A DNA stretch of 64,000 nucleotides from Ryuthela nishihirai (Eukaryota > Arthropoda > Arachnida > Araneae > Heptathelidae): assembly GCA_038380435.1 (NCBI GenBank), contig JAWZYU010000020.1, forward strand, positions 46,160,307-46,224,306. The letters run 5' to 3'. The position numbers were made by a program, and so were the translations under genes. Of the stretch, positions 9,999 to 22,445 are shown one piece after another. Positions within the stretch are counted from its first letter, which is position 1, and every line of letters begins with the position of its first letter. The notes beneath the pieces were generated by a model. It did no database searches. It saw only the letters and a program-made list of their open reading frames with translations, and was not told where the DNA came from.

Positions 9999-11802
9999 AG
10001 GGGTTCTCAACATGGGGTATGCATGCCCCTTGGGAGTACGTTGTGAGAGCTCAAAAGTCGCTAGATCTTCCATTATCCAATAAAGAAGAGTTGATTGAGA
10101 TATCTTGTGACAATAGTTTAGAAAGCATTCATTCCAAAAAGCCATTGATTAGTTTTTGGATTGGAGTGGAAAAGGATTATCCAACTTTGCCAAGAATTGC
10201 AGTCAAATATTTGTTACCTTTCACAACTTATTTATGTGAAACTGGTTTTTCATCTTTGCCTTAATAAATAGAGGAACAGGCTGGATGTTGAAGATGACTT
10301 GCAACTCTACCTTAGCAAGATAACCCCAACCATTGAGAACTGTGCAAGCGTAAACGAGCGCAACCATTTCACTGATTACCCAGTAAAATGTTTATAATTT
10401 TATAAGATATGTTAAATTGTTTGTCATTTTTTGTGTTTATTGATATACATAATTTATGAGTACAAAATTTAATGTGTATATATAAAAAAAAGAACACAGT
10501 CGTATCAGAATAATATGACCACCTACCTAATAATGGGAATAACCACCCTTGGCCCGGATGACAGCAGCGAGATGGCGTGGCATGGACGCAATGAGGCCCT
10601 AGAAAGTTGCCAAAGGCATACGTGCCCATTTGGACTCCAGCATAGCATGGAGGTTCCGGAGATGACGTGGTTGTGGGTCCGCACATTGAACCTGTCGATT
10701 CAAATGGTCCTACAAATGCTCTATGAGATTGAGGTCTGCAATTTTGCTGGCCAAGGGAGAACGGAGACATCACTGTCGTGTTCCTGGAACCAGTCACACA
10801 CCACCTTAGCGACATGGCAGGGCGCATTGTCCTGTTGGTAGACACCATCACCACCAGGGTAAACATCCAACATGAAGGGATGCATGTAGTCAGCGAGGAT
10901 GGATAGGTAGCCATTGGCATTCAGGGACCCATCCAGTGATGCCAGTTGTCCCAGGTTATACCAGGAAAACATCCCCCAGACATGCACACTGCCACCACTG
11001 GCCTTTACTTTACCGATAAGTGTGTCTGGGTGTTGGTTCTCATGTGTCTGATGCCGTATCTGCCGCCCGTCACTTCAGTGGAGTAGAAACCTTGATTCGT
11101 AAGAGAAGGCAACCTTTTTCAACTCTTCCACTGTTGAATGACAGTAGTCCCATGCAAACTGCAGGCATCATTGCTGATGGACTTGGATAACATACATGGA
11201 CGCCTTTACATAATGTCGACTCCAGAGACCTATGCATAACAGGGTTTGCTCTACTATTATCGGGAACATGTACCTGGATGCCCCAACATTCATTTGAGTG
11301 GTCGATTGCCCTTTACCAGTTGATGGAAGTGATGTTCTCCTCTGCGGTCGATGGCCTTTGGTTATCTGTAGGTAGTTGGTGTGCCAGCGGTCCATTCTTG
11401 GTACACCCTTACTACAACACCTCGCGAACAGCCCACAAAGTCTGCTGTTTCTGAGATGCTTTCACCCTTGGCGTGGTAGCCGATGATCATTCCTTTTTGA
11501 AAGTCTATTAAATCATTACCTCTGCCCATTGTGCTCACATTACACAGTATGGCTTATCTGCCCTGTCCGACCACTTATATCTTCATGTGGTCAACCTTGT
11601 CATGTGCACTCTGTGATGCGCCTGGGCGGGTACACTTTGATTTCGTGGGTGGTCATATTATTCTGATTCAACTGTGTATGTTTTATTTTATTCCCATTAT
11701 TATACTATAACTATAGTTTTATCTATCTATACAAGGACTACCCTAGTTACACACACATTTCCAGGGGGTATGTGAAGCATAAAAGATTGAGAATCACCGA
11801 TA
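9999..11802 (+). mobile_element. hAT-type element, internally decayed, carrying a nested Tc1-like element
   Basis: The ends are AGGGGTTCTCAA (9999) and TTGAGAATCACCG (to 11802), inverted as in hAT elements. The frame at 10060-10264 reads F-W-I-G-V...Y-P-T-L-P-R-I-A...Y-L-C-E-T-G-F-S-S-L. After a frameshift near 10268 it continues R-N-R-L-D-V-E-D-D-L-Q-L-Y-L to about 10395. This is the hAT C-terminal dimerisation region, of the kind also found in domesticated ZBED/FAM200 proteins. The Tc1-like element at 10494-11677 is inserted after this block. No clear 8-bp duplication was seen. Confidence 0.8.
10494..11677 (-). mobile_element. Tc1-like DNA transposon, defective, nested in a hAT element
   Basis: The 30-bp terminal inverted repeats (10494-10523 and 11648-11677) differ at about two positions and share ATCAGAATAATATGACCACC. 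Minus-strand frames show transposase pieces: M-D-R-W-H-T near 11395 (after the DNA-binding part), then Q-Q-D-N-A-P-C-H-V-A with the second catalytic Asp near 10810-10830. After that the frame is lost before the third acidic residue. Several frameshifts make it inactive. Confidence 0.92.
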
Positions 11803-11901
11803 GAAACAATGAGCCATTTCTAGTCAGACTCGCTCGTAGATAAGGATTTAATTTTATTATTTTATAGTCTGAGTATAAAATTAAATTCTTATTCATGATA
11901 T

Positions 11902-12058
11902 AATTATTTTACTCTTTAAATTTTTCAATACAAGACTGTGAGACAAACTTTTGTTTTTACTATAAAACAGGCACCAACTGTGAAAGATGAATTACATTTT
12001 ATAGTCAGACTATAAAAACAGTCTTGTATTAAAAATTTTAAACAAGAGTAAAATAATG
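11902..12058. repeat. Imperfect fold-back repeat
   Basis: 11902-11938 and 12018-12058 are inverted copies sharing ATTATTTTACTCTT and AATACAAGACTGT. It is probably the core of a small non-autonomous element, with TATAGTC words outside it; no transposase is present. Confidence 0.6.
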
Positions 12059-12461
12059 AACATATTTTTCTTCAAAGTTCAAACTACATTTGGATCTTAT
12101 TGAAAAGGATAAATGACATGTTAATGTAAACTCTGTCATGACTCATTAATGTAAAGGTATATAACTGTTTTTTTTTATGTATAAAAATGCTTAAAAATTA
12201 GGTGTCCAATCAAGACACAACTTTTAATATTTATGCTTGATACATAATATTTAATAAATTTGAGTTAACCTTCCAAGCATTACACCCTCTCTCTCTGCTT
12301 GTCTTGTAAATGTCATAGAAAATTGTAAGTAATAGTAGTGTGGTGGTACTGTCATACCAGGATAAGGACTTGATATATATGTATGAAAGGAAAATATGTT
12401 CCACCTGCCTGAAGAGGTAAGAAGAGTTAATATGTATTGTACTGATCTCAGGTTCTTAATT

Positions 12462-12580
12462 CATACATGAAGTCAAAATTAAATTTACTTAGTAAATTTC
12501 TTGATGCTATAATATCCTCAAAATATTTTGTTCTTAAGTTTGAATGAAACAAAAAATTATTTTGGTATATTTTATTCTAT
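12462..12580 (-). mobile_element. mariner 3'-end fragment, inverted relative to 9352-9469
   Basis: The reverse complement matches 9352-9469 at roughly nine of ten bases, sharing TTTTTTGTTTCATTCAAA and TAAATTTAATTTTGACTTCA. No coding sequence remains. Confidence 0.75.
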
Positions 12581-13925
12581 AATGCTCTAAAAAATTCTAT
12601 TAGACTCAAAAAAATATAGTGAATGATACTCCTCATGTTGTAAGCCCTCGTTTTGGCACAACTTGCCAGGAGCAATACTTAAGAAACTTGAGAGTTCTCC
12701 CTTTTCTTGAGGGGAAGGAGCTTCTTTTAGGGGGGAAGAAAAATGTCCAAAACATATTGTTTTAAGTTATAAGAAAAAGCTGAATACCAAATTTGATGGC
12801 CCTTGCTCTTGCCATTTAGGTGACACTTCCTGCTTTAATAGGCCCTTTTTTTGGGGGGGGGGGGGAGAAGAAAAATGGGTGGACCATACCTTTACATTGC
12901 TTTAAGTTAAAATAAGAGAAAACTTTATGTGAATTTGATGATCCTGGTTCTTAAAGGTTTAGGAGTTCTTGAATTTTTTGAGGTATGAGGAAGAATGTAT
13001 GGGAAGTCAATTCTTATGTTGAGAAGATATATATATTATTCTTATGATAAGAGGAAACTTTTTATGAAATTTAGTGGCTTTATTTTGTGTTTGTGAAAGG
13101 GAAAGAGGAGTTTGGGAGGTTGATCTGTTACAAACAAAAATCTTGATCTTAAGAGTCATCATGTAAAATTTGGTTACAATATAAAGAAGTCTTTAAATGC
13201 ATGTTGATGAACACACAGACAACTTTAAAAAAAATGTATATAATAATGTCATAGCTCAGTGTAAAATTGTCATTAATCACCAAATTAATGTTTGCCATGA
13301 TAGATGAGCCTGTTTCAACTGTAAAAGGCTCAACATGTAGAATGTGCTTCTGAATCAATGTGTTATCACAAAATTACCTGTGCGCCATCATGCTTTTTCA
13401 ATTAGTCATACTTAACAAGTTAAAATAATTAAAAAAAAAGTAAAGTGCAAAACATTTCAAAATTCGTACTTTTTGCAGTTGACTAGAAGCAATGCTAACC
13501 ATCCTGAAGCTCATTATTAACCTGTACCATGCATCACAGGCTTGAAAAACTGAATTGTTCCAGCAATCAAAAAAGAGAACCTTAGAACTTCTTTGCCTAA
13601 TAAATTTTTTTTGCCTAGCTAATGAAAGGAGGAATTATGGCATATTATATTCCAAATTAATTTAGTTTCAAATTAATCAACATTTAATTCTGGATTTATA
13701 TGAAAAAATATTTAACAAAAAATACAAATTTAATTTTAATAGGGCTTTTTTTAGAGTCATGTAGTAAAAAAAGCATCTGGCATTGCAAATAAAAAAATTA
13801 TTTCAAAAACCTCTAATAGACAAAAATAATTATACATATGAATAGTCACTGGACTAGATCTGCAGTATAGTGTTTTGCTCAGAATATTGAAACACTGTGC
13901 AATTCGAAAGCTTTGTGATATAGAA

Positions 13926-14589
13926 CAGAACTCTCCAAACTACTGCATGGGCCAGATCCAGTGTATAAAAGTTGCTAATCTGGCCCATGAAGCAAATGAT
14001 AAACCAGAAAAATTTGTATTAATATGCTGACAAATATACTGCTGGATTTACTGTGAAAAAAAATTTCAACATAGATAAGTAAAGTACTAATTTACTGAAT
14101 ATAATATAAATCCCCCCCCCCCCAAGCAGTTCTTGCCACAGAGGTCACAGGAGCCTGTCAGTTTATATGCCACAGCAGAAGGTCTGTGAGGATGGTGGGG
14201 ACCCCAGCAGGAAAACAAACATCCATGTTTACTCAAGGCTCTTACCCAGGTCTCTTAGATAAGTAACCAAGCATGCTAATTACTTGTTAGAACCAGAAAT
14301 CTGTGGGATCTTGCTTTGTTTTGAATGATTATGTTTCCTATTCAACTATTATTTTAAAATAATATTTTTAATATTTTTTGTTGAGTGGTCTATCCAAATA
14401 ACATTTTTATTAACTTTGCTTAGTGACTTTTAATGCCTCATAATCATCTTTAGAAATTGTTTTGTATTCTTGATGTAAGCCATATTATTTTTCTTTAAAT
14501 GAGAAAAATCTTGTAAAATTATCTTTCAATCCCTTTAAACCATCATCAGTTTGGCTCACTGATAAAGAAAAGAAGTTTGGGGACCATTG
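13926..14589. mobile_element. Non-autonomous hAT element, 8-bp target-site duplication
   Basis: The ends CAGAACTCTCCAAACT and AGTTTGGGGACCATTG are inverted, as in hAT elements. The flanks ATATAGAA (13918-13925) and ATAAAGAA (14590-14597) match at 7 of 8 bases. There is no coding sequence. A SINE-B copy sits inside (14111-14285). Confidence 0.75.
14111..14285 (-). mobile_element. SINE-B copy inside a hAT-type element
   Basis: It reads from a C-run and CAAGCAGTTCTTGCCACAG to the reversed head TAAGTAACCAAGCATGC. It interrupts the non-autonomous hAT element at 13926-14589. Confidence 0.8.
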
Positions 14590-15205
14590 ATAAAGAATAT
14601 TAATATATTCTATGATGGATATGAGGATTTGATTTTAAACTTTTGTCCAAAGCAACACAATATATAAATTCTTGTGAATTATATAGCTTAAGCTTGGTGA
14701 ATTGTGAGATGTGTATTCATTGAAGAGGGCTATGCTGCTTGTTAACCTCAGTTTTTGGAAAATATTAATATTCACCAGTCATTTTCCATAAGTCCAGATA
14801 AGAAAAGTTCTAGTTTACTTATTTTTGTCTATATATATATAACAAAAATAATAATTTTCTGTTTGGCCCGCACAATTGGGCAAATATATTTTTTGATCTC
14901 TCCTTATAATTTTTTTTTTCACTGTCAGATCAGTAGCTTGTATATAGATGCATATTGTTTCTGTGGAGGTGAAGTGACCTGACTGCATTTTTATGAAGGC
15001 AAAGGATCAATACATGTGAGAAATACTAGAGAAATGAGCTTCAAGTTAATCATGTACACACTATTGCTATAGTGCAAATATCACATTGATTATTTGCACT
15101 ACACTACCTTCATATGAATGCAGATAGGCCAATTTTTACAAAAATGTTAGGTCACTTCAGCTCTGCAGGAATGATATTCACTGTCATTCTTTGTATATTT
15201 TGGGC

Positions 15206-15612
15206 TTTTGGGTTGGTTTACCTCTGAGCGACTTTTTGTACACAATGGGTTAAATAGCCAGGTCACAAGGACCCCAAGGGCTCAGAGAAGGTTGGGGGAA
15301 GATACCCATTGGACAGTTGTTAGGAGACAGTTGGTAACTTCCCATCAAGGCCATCAACATATTCTTCAACATAGACAGGATATGGCTCTCCCAACACTGG
15401 GACAGTGCTTTACATACCATCTGATGGACATGGCCTTTCCATCCCCATCAGTGGAATAATAACTGCCCTACTTATCAAGGGAGCAGGGTGAGGCTTTGAA
15501 GAGGAGTTTTTTGTGGAGATAAATCTCAACACTGGCCCAGATTTACTTGAACCTGGGAACTGCAGATTACAAGCCTGGCATGCTACTAACTCAGCTCCCC
15601 CCCCCCCATGCC
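15206..15612 (-). mobile_element. SINE-A copy, minus strand, diverged, with target-site duplication
   Basis: It runs from the tail GGGTTGGTTTACCTC to the reversed head near 15570-15602, which is followed by a C-run. The flanks ATATTTTGGGC (15195-15205) and ATATTTTAGGC (15613-15623) match at 10 of 11 bases. Confidence 0.82.
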
Positions 15613-15692
15613 ATATTTTAGGCAGTCAAAATTGACCACTTTCCTAAGTTGATTTCAGAATCTATAGAACCGTCAAAAGCATATTGCATTGA

Positions 15693-15994
15693 GATTTATC
15701 TCCGCAAAATTCCCCGCCCTGCCCACGGTCAGTAGGGGACACTGATGGGCTTGGAAAGGCCGCCGTCCGTCGGATGGGACGTTAAGCCGTGGTCCCGTGT
15801 GTGGGAGAGTCATAACCTGTGCACGTTAAAGAACACGCTGGATGGCCTTGACAGGAGGCTACCATCTGTCTCCCAACAGCTGTTCCAGTGGGTCCCCTCC
15901 CCCAACCTTCTCTGAGCCTTCGGGGTCCATATGACCTGGCCATTTAGCCCATGGTGTGCAAAAAAGTGCTGCGCAGAGGTAAAACAACCCAACC
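15693..15994 (+). mobile_element. SINE-A copy, 5'-truncated, with target-site duplication
   Basis: The tRNA head is missing and the copy begins at the TTGAGATTTATCTCCGC point of the family. TATTGCATTGA is present at 15682-15692 and 15995-16005. Clean 5' truncation plus a duplication is typical of LINE-type target-primed insertion. Confidence 0.88.
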
Positions 15995-16664
15995 TATTGC
16001 ATTGAAATCTATGAATTGAACCCCTCCTAAATTAAACATAGAACAAAAAAGATTAAAATTTCAAAGATGAAGTCTGGCACTTCAAAATGTAATTGAATTA
16101 GCCTGCCAGATGGTGTCATCTGGGAAAATTCTGCTATTGTAAAGCAGGATTAGGATTACTCTTTCAGTAGAACTTTTGTTTACAGCACAAATTTCACTGA
16201 GAAAACACTTTTTGTTTGTTTAAAAAACTTTGATACTATGGAGAGCATTCAGTAAATTTAGCCAATTTCTTATGGCATTTCTATTTAATATCATTGTGCA
16301 AAGACTCGGTACAAGATTCATTTGATATGGGATTTTGTGTTGGATGAATTATTTGATCTTCTTGATGTTTGCACACAATTCTATGCAAGGTCTGATAGTT
16401 TTAGCTAGAAAATGCAATGTATATTGCAACTGACTTCAAATATTGTTCAAATTAAAAAAAAAATTAATTAAAAAGTCTTGAATTTGAATAATTAATATAA
16501 TATTAAAAATAATTCTAGAAATTATAAAGCAGTTTTAAAACTTAAAGAGTACTAAAATAGAAAGGAGAAAATTAATGCTTGTTAAATGCTTCAGTTTCCA
16601 TCTATCCTAGAACTGTGACACTAAAATTACATCACCCAGATGTTATCATCCATTGTTAGACAAA

Positions 16665-17080
16665 TCAAACAGAGATGGTCAGCATTATAAGGCAAGACAT
16701 GTTGCCATTTCGACTAAATGTTCCACAAGTTTGTGGACAGTAGAACTCTGAGTAGTTCCACAAAATGAAGCTCATAGGAATAGCATCACATATTGGAATC
16801 CAAGACAACATGTGTAAGCCATATTGCATATGAGAGGGGATGGATTTTTGGACTTTGTGGGGTGGTCCCAACATATAGTGGAACATGTCGGCCACAACCA
16901 TATGAAGTCATTTGATGCTGGCAGTAGTGGTATGCAAGAAGTCAGATATATACCTCTGTAAGGATCTGGTACACACCAGAGGATGCCACAGGACTGACTG
17001 ATTTTGTGACAAGCATCCACAAAGGATATAGCATTAAGAAAGAAGTCACTTTTATATAAAGTGCAAAGAAATGCATACAA
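16665..17080 (-). other. Unrecognised open stretch
   Basis: Two overlapping minus-strand frames of 78 and 102 codons are open here. Neither shows a motif I know, and the overlapping frames suggest chance or a decayed repeat. I make no functional claim. Confidence 0.2.
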
Positions 17081-17394
17081 ATAAAAGAGAAAATGTTATT
17101 CCATTACCTGTATTTCAATATACACATATGTAGTTATTTTGTACATTTATGTTTAAATAGCAAATAAATGTATCAGTTCGTTAATTATTGATTGTTTAAT
17201 TAATTTTTCTCTATATTATTGCTGCATGGATAGTGTATACTTTGTTTCCTAAGGTAAGGTTTTTAAAGTAAGCATTTTTCTAATTTTTCTTGGTACATGC
17301 CATGTTGAAATTTCATATATATATATAATCTATCATATTAATATCTTTAACATCATTGAATGGAGAAAATATTCTTTTTGTGTTTTAAAAAGAT

Positions 17395-17396
17395 AA

Positions 17397-17439
<43 letters not shown>

Positions 17440-17632
17440 ATATCCCCTCAAGCAGCTGCTTGCCACATAGGTCTCACAGGAGCCTGTCAGTTTATACACC
17501 ACAGTAGAAGGTTTGTGAGGATGGTGGGACCTCAGCAGAAAAATGACATGAACATCCATGCCTTATCTGGAGCTCGAACCCAGGTCCCTTAGATCAGTAG
17601 CCAAGCATGCTAACCATTTGGCCATGGAATGG
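17395..17632 (-). mobile_element. SINE-B copy with a long (TAAA)n tail
   Basis: The tail is a run of about eleven AAAT units (17395-17440). The body runs from ATCCCCTCAAGCAGCTGC to the reversed head ending CTAACCATTTGGCCATGG. A tetranucleotide tail is typical of LINE-mobilised SINEs. Confidence 0.88.
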
Positions 17633-18074
17633 CATATATAATAGTAATAATTATTTCCAATGATTTATTTTCAAAAGTAATCTATATTGTGTGACCATAA
17701 TTAAAGTTCTATTGAGAGGCCACTGTAGATCTTACATAAAGTTCGATTGCTTTCACATTTGGTATCAAGATTTTTCAAAAGATATTGAAGTTAGATTCTG
17801 AAACATTTTAGTTATAGTAGTCATTACCAAGATTCCAAACAGTTGTTCAATCTCAAGATATCAGTTATGTTGTGCTCTTTGTAGTTTATAAAGTACTGAA
17901 AGAAAAGGTAAGAATTTGCAATGGTGAAAATGCAACAATTTCAATTAGTTGGTTGCCACAAGGTTGATGTGATCTTTCAGATAATCACAAAATGAACAGT
18001 TGCAGGGATTCAAATCTGGGGATAAAGTTGGAGATCCTTAATAATGATAATGACATGCTGATGGATAAAGCCCT

Positions 18075-19990
18075 GTATGGATAAGAAAAGTTCTATCTAC
18101 ATCTGCAAGTTCTAAGTGCATTAATGAAAGGTTTCTTACAGCTAAATTTAAGGCAAACATTAAAGACTTGAATGTTATCTATTGTTATGTACCTATTGAG
18201 GATGTGATGAGGATGAGAAAGGTTTTGTGGACAACTTCAGGATATTTTGAATTCTGTCAAGAAAGGAGATATTACCCTTGTTCTTGGCAACTTCAATACT
18301 AAAGTTGGTACTGACTCTGACGTTTGGGGAGGGTGATAGGTTCCTTTGGTATTGGTAGCTATAATGGCCAACATCTCCTACAGGTAATTAAATGTAATGG
18401 TTTGAAAATAATGAACACTTATTACCAACACTGTAACATACATAAATACACATGGACTTCACCAGATGGGCTACATAGGAATGTGATTGATTATATATTA
18501 ATTAACAGCAAATGTGCTAGTTCTTTTAGGAATACTAGGTCATACAGGGGAGTCGATATTGAATCTGACCATTACCTTGTTAAAAGTGTCATGGAACTTA
18601 AACTTAAAAAGTGTTGTGCTAAGTTTAAAAAAGTTACCTTTAAGGTATAGCAAAAATTCACAGTGCTATTATTACAAGTAAGTTTAATTCTCATAAAAAT
18701 CACTGTTCAAGTTTTAAGTGATTTTTGTGAGAATTAAATTTACTTGTAAGTTACCTTTAACACTGAAGCTCTGAAAGACCTAATTATAGCTAAAGCTTAC
18801 CATGATAGGTTACTTGGTCATTACAACAGTGGGGCGGGGGTGGCTCAGTCGGTAGTGTGCCAGGCTCGTAATCTGTAGTTCCCAGGTTCGAGTCCCAGTT
18901 GGGTCAGCGTTGAGATTTATCTCCGCAAAATTCCCCGCCCTGCCCACGGTCAGTAGGGGACACCGATGGGCTTGGAAAGGCCGCCGTCCGTCGGATGGGA
19001 CATTAAGCCGTGGCCCCGTGTGCGGGAGAGCCATACCCTGTGCACGTTAAAGAACATGCTGGATGGCCTTGACGGGAGGCTACCATCTGTCTCCCAACAG
19101 CTGTTCCAGTGGGTCCCCTCCCCCAACCTTCTCTGAGCCTTCGGGGTCCATGTGACCTGGCCATTTAGCCCATGGTGTGCAAAAAAGTGCCGCTCAGAGG
19201 TAAAACAACCCAACCCATTACAACAGTCATGGTTTGCTTATTATTGAAGTTGAGGAAGAATAGGACCATTTTAAACAGACTTCTCTTGAAACTAACAGCA
19301 TTTTGGGTAAAAAAGAGCAGAGGAGGCAAAATTATTTAAGCAATAAGACACTGGAGCTTAACTTGGAAAGAAAGAACTGTAGGAATATCCTTAATACCTT
19401 CTAGTCCAAACAGGAAGCATTGCAAAGAGCTTAATAAAAGGGTAAAGGATCAGTTAACAGATGATTAAGAATCTTTGGCTTGATAGCTAGGTTGTCAAAG
19501 CCAAGGAAGCAGCGAGACAGTGTAATGGCAAAGAACTGTACCAGATAGTTAATGTTTTATATGGAAAGAAACGGATAGGTATACAGGGACGGAAGGATAA
19601 GCATGGTAAGGTTATTGAAGGTGAGGATTCTGTCATGGCAAGGTGGGCTGAGCGTTTCACAGAGATGTTCTAAACAATTTGGTTAGCTTTACTCCCATTG
19701 TTTATAATTATGATAGATGCATTACTGGCCTTAATGTTGGCTCTATATTGGAGTTTGAAGTCATTTTGGCTATTTCTTAACTTAAACTACCATAAATCCC
19801 CAGGGGTAGATGAAATTACTTCTGAAATGCTCAGAGCTGGGAATGTTTCAGTTACCATATAGCTGACTGAAATTTTGAATATCTTTTACAATAAAGGTAT
19901 TTGTTCCTAAGGATTTTACCAGAGCTATTATTATCTCTGTTTTTTAAAAAGAGTGATGACAGTTCTTGTGATAACTATAGGGGTATCAGA
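18075..19990 (+). mobile_element. LINE fragment: endonuclease and N-terminal RT region, split by SINE-A
   Basis: The frame at 18324-18650 shows the end of an APE-type endonuclease: W-T-S-P-D-G-L-H-R-N-V-I-D-Y-I and D-I-E-S-D-H-Y-L-V. Upstream, decayed frames hold R-F-L-T-A-K-F and a G-N-F-N-T-K-like element. After the SINE (18831-19215) the sequence continues to N-Y-R-G-I at 19985, then stops abruptly. The part from 19865 matches the start of the LINE copies at 36691 and 47893, so all three belong to one family. Many stops and frameshifts are present. Confidence 0.85.
18831..19215 (+). mobile_element. SINE-A, full-length reference copy, with 12-bp target-site duplication
   Basis: The 385-bp element starts with a tRNA-like head: box A TGGCTCAGTCGG and box B GGTTCGAGTCC. 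An anticodon-arm region close to elongator tRNA-Met (GCTCGTAATCTG) lies between them. The body is unique to this family, and the tail is GGTAAAACAACCCAACC. The duplication CATTACAACAGT lies at 18819-18830 and 19216-19227. It is inserted inside a LINE copy (18075-19990). Open frames on its minus strand are by-products of the repeat. The pol III boxes are internal, so transcription by RNA polymerase III is expected by family analogy. Confidence 0.92.
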
Positions 19991-20039
19991 AACCAAATTG
20001 AGAGATATATAAACCTGTACCACTATTACATTTTAAAGT

Positions 20040-21104
20040 CCTTCTTTTAGCAATTGATGCTGTCCGTGCAATTGAAAGTTCTACAGTTCAATTTTCACCG
20101 GAGTTGTCAATAGCAAAAGAATAAGGCTAATATAGTTATATGTTTCAAAGGTTTAGAGTTGGGTATGGCATCCACTACATGGAAGCAAAAGGTGGTAGCA
20201 TCCCATTGAGGACATACAGCACGCTCCTTAGTTTGGGGTTTTTCAAAGTATGGATTACGACCCTTTAATGAGTTGTGTAGAGCCACCACATATTAAATTA
20301 TCTTTGTCTTAAACGAAATAATTAAAATTCATGTTTCAAATCATATTCATATCATATAAAAATCACAGAAGTAAATTTTATATTTGTCTAATGTGAGACT
20401 CTTTTTCTAAAAAAGTAAAATTATATTGCCTACTTGGAGAGAACTGAAAGGAACAAGACCATCATTTGTGTTAAATATTACAATAATTGGATTCTTAATG
20501 TGTGTCTACCATGTGTATCTCTATGTAATCTCCACTTTATGTGTATCTCCATTCTACTACAATATTAACATTGATATGAATCTAATATTATTTCTGAAAG
20601 GTTTATTAAAATTCTATTTATTGAAGTTCAGAGGAACCAAAACATGTTTGTGAATGTTGAAAACAATTTTGCTTTTATTTCATGGGCCTATTCATTCATC
20701 ATTGTGAATACTTTATTGAAATTAAATCTAATGATATTAAGTAACAAATGCATTGATCATACAAATATTAAAATTTTGTTTCATATTTAATGTAGATACA
20801 TTGTCATTCTGAATTTTTTAGAATCTAAGGCTCTCAGTAAATGGTATTTTTTGTTGAGAGAGCTGCGAATAAAAGTGTGAAAAACCCTGCTCTAGGGTTG
20901 CGAAGAAAAAGAACATTTATTAAACGATCTTTTTCTTTACTGCCACTTAAGAATACTGCCCCAAATTATGCTTCTCAGCAATGCGAAACTTATACCATTT
21001 TTTGTAAATTATGTACAGCAGCAGACCATTTTGATGTTACATTAGTAATAGGTGAACCATTGGCAGAGATTTACCCTAGATCCTCGTACCTTTCTTTAGG
21101 GTAA
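20040..21104 (+). pseudogene. Unidentified coding-like blocks split by a hAT-type insertion
   Basis: Before the insertion, a frame reads A-I-D-A-V-R-A-I-E-S-S-T-V-Q-F-S; after it (20890-21104) a frame reads L-R-R-K-R-T-F-I-K-R-S-F-S-L-L and continues to a stop. Both look protein-like and lie directly at the ends of the insert at about 20236-20889. I do not recognise the product; a transposon ORF is most likely. Confidence 0.3.
20236..20889. mobile_element. Probable non-autonomous hAT element
   Basis: The ends GGGGTTTTTCAAAG (about 20236) and GTGAAAAACCCTG (to about 20889) are inverted and hAT-like. No 8-bp duplication could be fixed. The inside is AT-rich with no convincing transposase. Confidence 0.5.
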
Positions 21105-22257
21105 TATTTTCCTCAAACTTTCACTGTTTTTTTTTTCTAAATATAATTTTTTTTTTGAACAGTGGATGATATATACACATAAAACCACTTTCAGATTTTA
21201 AAGACCCCACTCCATATAAAATTTCTGGGAATTCTCTAATTAATGTCCAAAAACGGATTAAAATCCACCAATATTTAACATAAAAAATTGAATGACAAGT
21301 CATGTTTCTTATGTATGCATAAATAATGAAATATAAAATAAACAAAAGGTTTTATTTCATTGATACTACTAAATTTGCTTTCATCTACAGACAGGGCTGG
21401 ATCTAGGTGGGGGGGGGGGTGCATTTTTGTGATGCTAGTGACTGTAATGTAGTGAAAAAAGTATTAAACATACACATATATTATGTATAATTTTTAAGAA
21501 TTTGTTACACTATTAAAATGGAGAAAAAAAAACAAAACTATATACTGGAATGGCATTACAGTTCATTCCAACTCAAACTTGGGGATCCCCAGTTTGACTC
21601 CCACTATTATCACTTGACTACCCCTATTATTTTTTCCTAGATTTGTGCCTGTCTGCAGATAAGTTTTCTTAAGTGGTTCAAACTTATAATGATATTAAGA
21701 TTGTTGTAAAATTAAATTTTAATTTAAAATAAAATTCATTAAAAGTTTAATGAGAGACCTTTGCTCCAGTACCATTCATTTGTGTTTCTATTCAAAGTCA
21801 TAATAAGTTCAAAGATAAATTTCATTTGAGTCAATTTTGTTGTTTATATTTTTCACTCTTATTGTTGAAAGTGGCAGACCACTGGCAGAGAAAATATCTT
21901 GGTGAAAATGAATTTCTACTGCATATTCATTTTTCAGTTTGAGAAACATCTAGATTGCCTTTACTTTTTCTGTGATTTCAGTGAAGTTGTTAATTTAACA
22001 ATGTTTCTGTTAATTTCATTACATATTTAACCAAACTGTGCAATGGTTTTGAATTATTTAGAGAACATTAAAAAACTGGATTAAAAATGTCTTGTTTTTA
22101 AGTTCTCTTAAATACAAAGTGTATTCAGAGTTGGGTAGTAAATTAATTTTCATTAATAGATTCTGAAAAAGAAATCTATTAATTAACATTTGATGTCTTT
22201 CTTAACAGAGGATACTGTCCATTCACTATGGATTGGTTTTTAATTTTTATTATTTAA

Positions 22258-22445
22258 CCCTTTGCACCTGTGGGCACCATAGTGGCGACACGCTATGGTC
22301 AGTCTGGCACTAATATCTTGTAGCAGATGGATCTATGCTCCATATTATTATTCGTGATCATAATTTTTACCCATAAACATGGCAGATAAAATAAATACAA
22401 GTGATAGAAGTTATAAACTGTAAAAAAAATTTTGAGTGCAAAGGT
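22258..22445. mobile_element. piggyBac-like miniature element with TTAA duplication
   Basis: This 188-bp element has CCCTTTGCAC at the left end and GTGCAAAGGT at the right (9 of 10 bases inverted). It is flanked by TTAA at 22254-22257 and 22446-22449. TTAA duplication and CCC-type ends are the piggyBac signature. It has no coding capacity. Confidence 0.75.

Noticed and set aside
17395..17440. CRISPR-like or stand-alone satellite repeat
   Set aside because: It is a simple (TAAA)n run that forms the tail of a minus-strand SINE-B copy.
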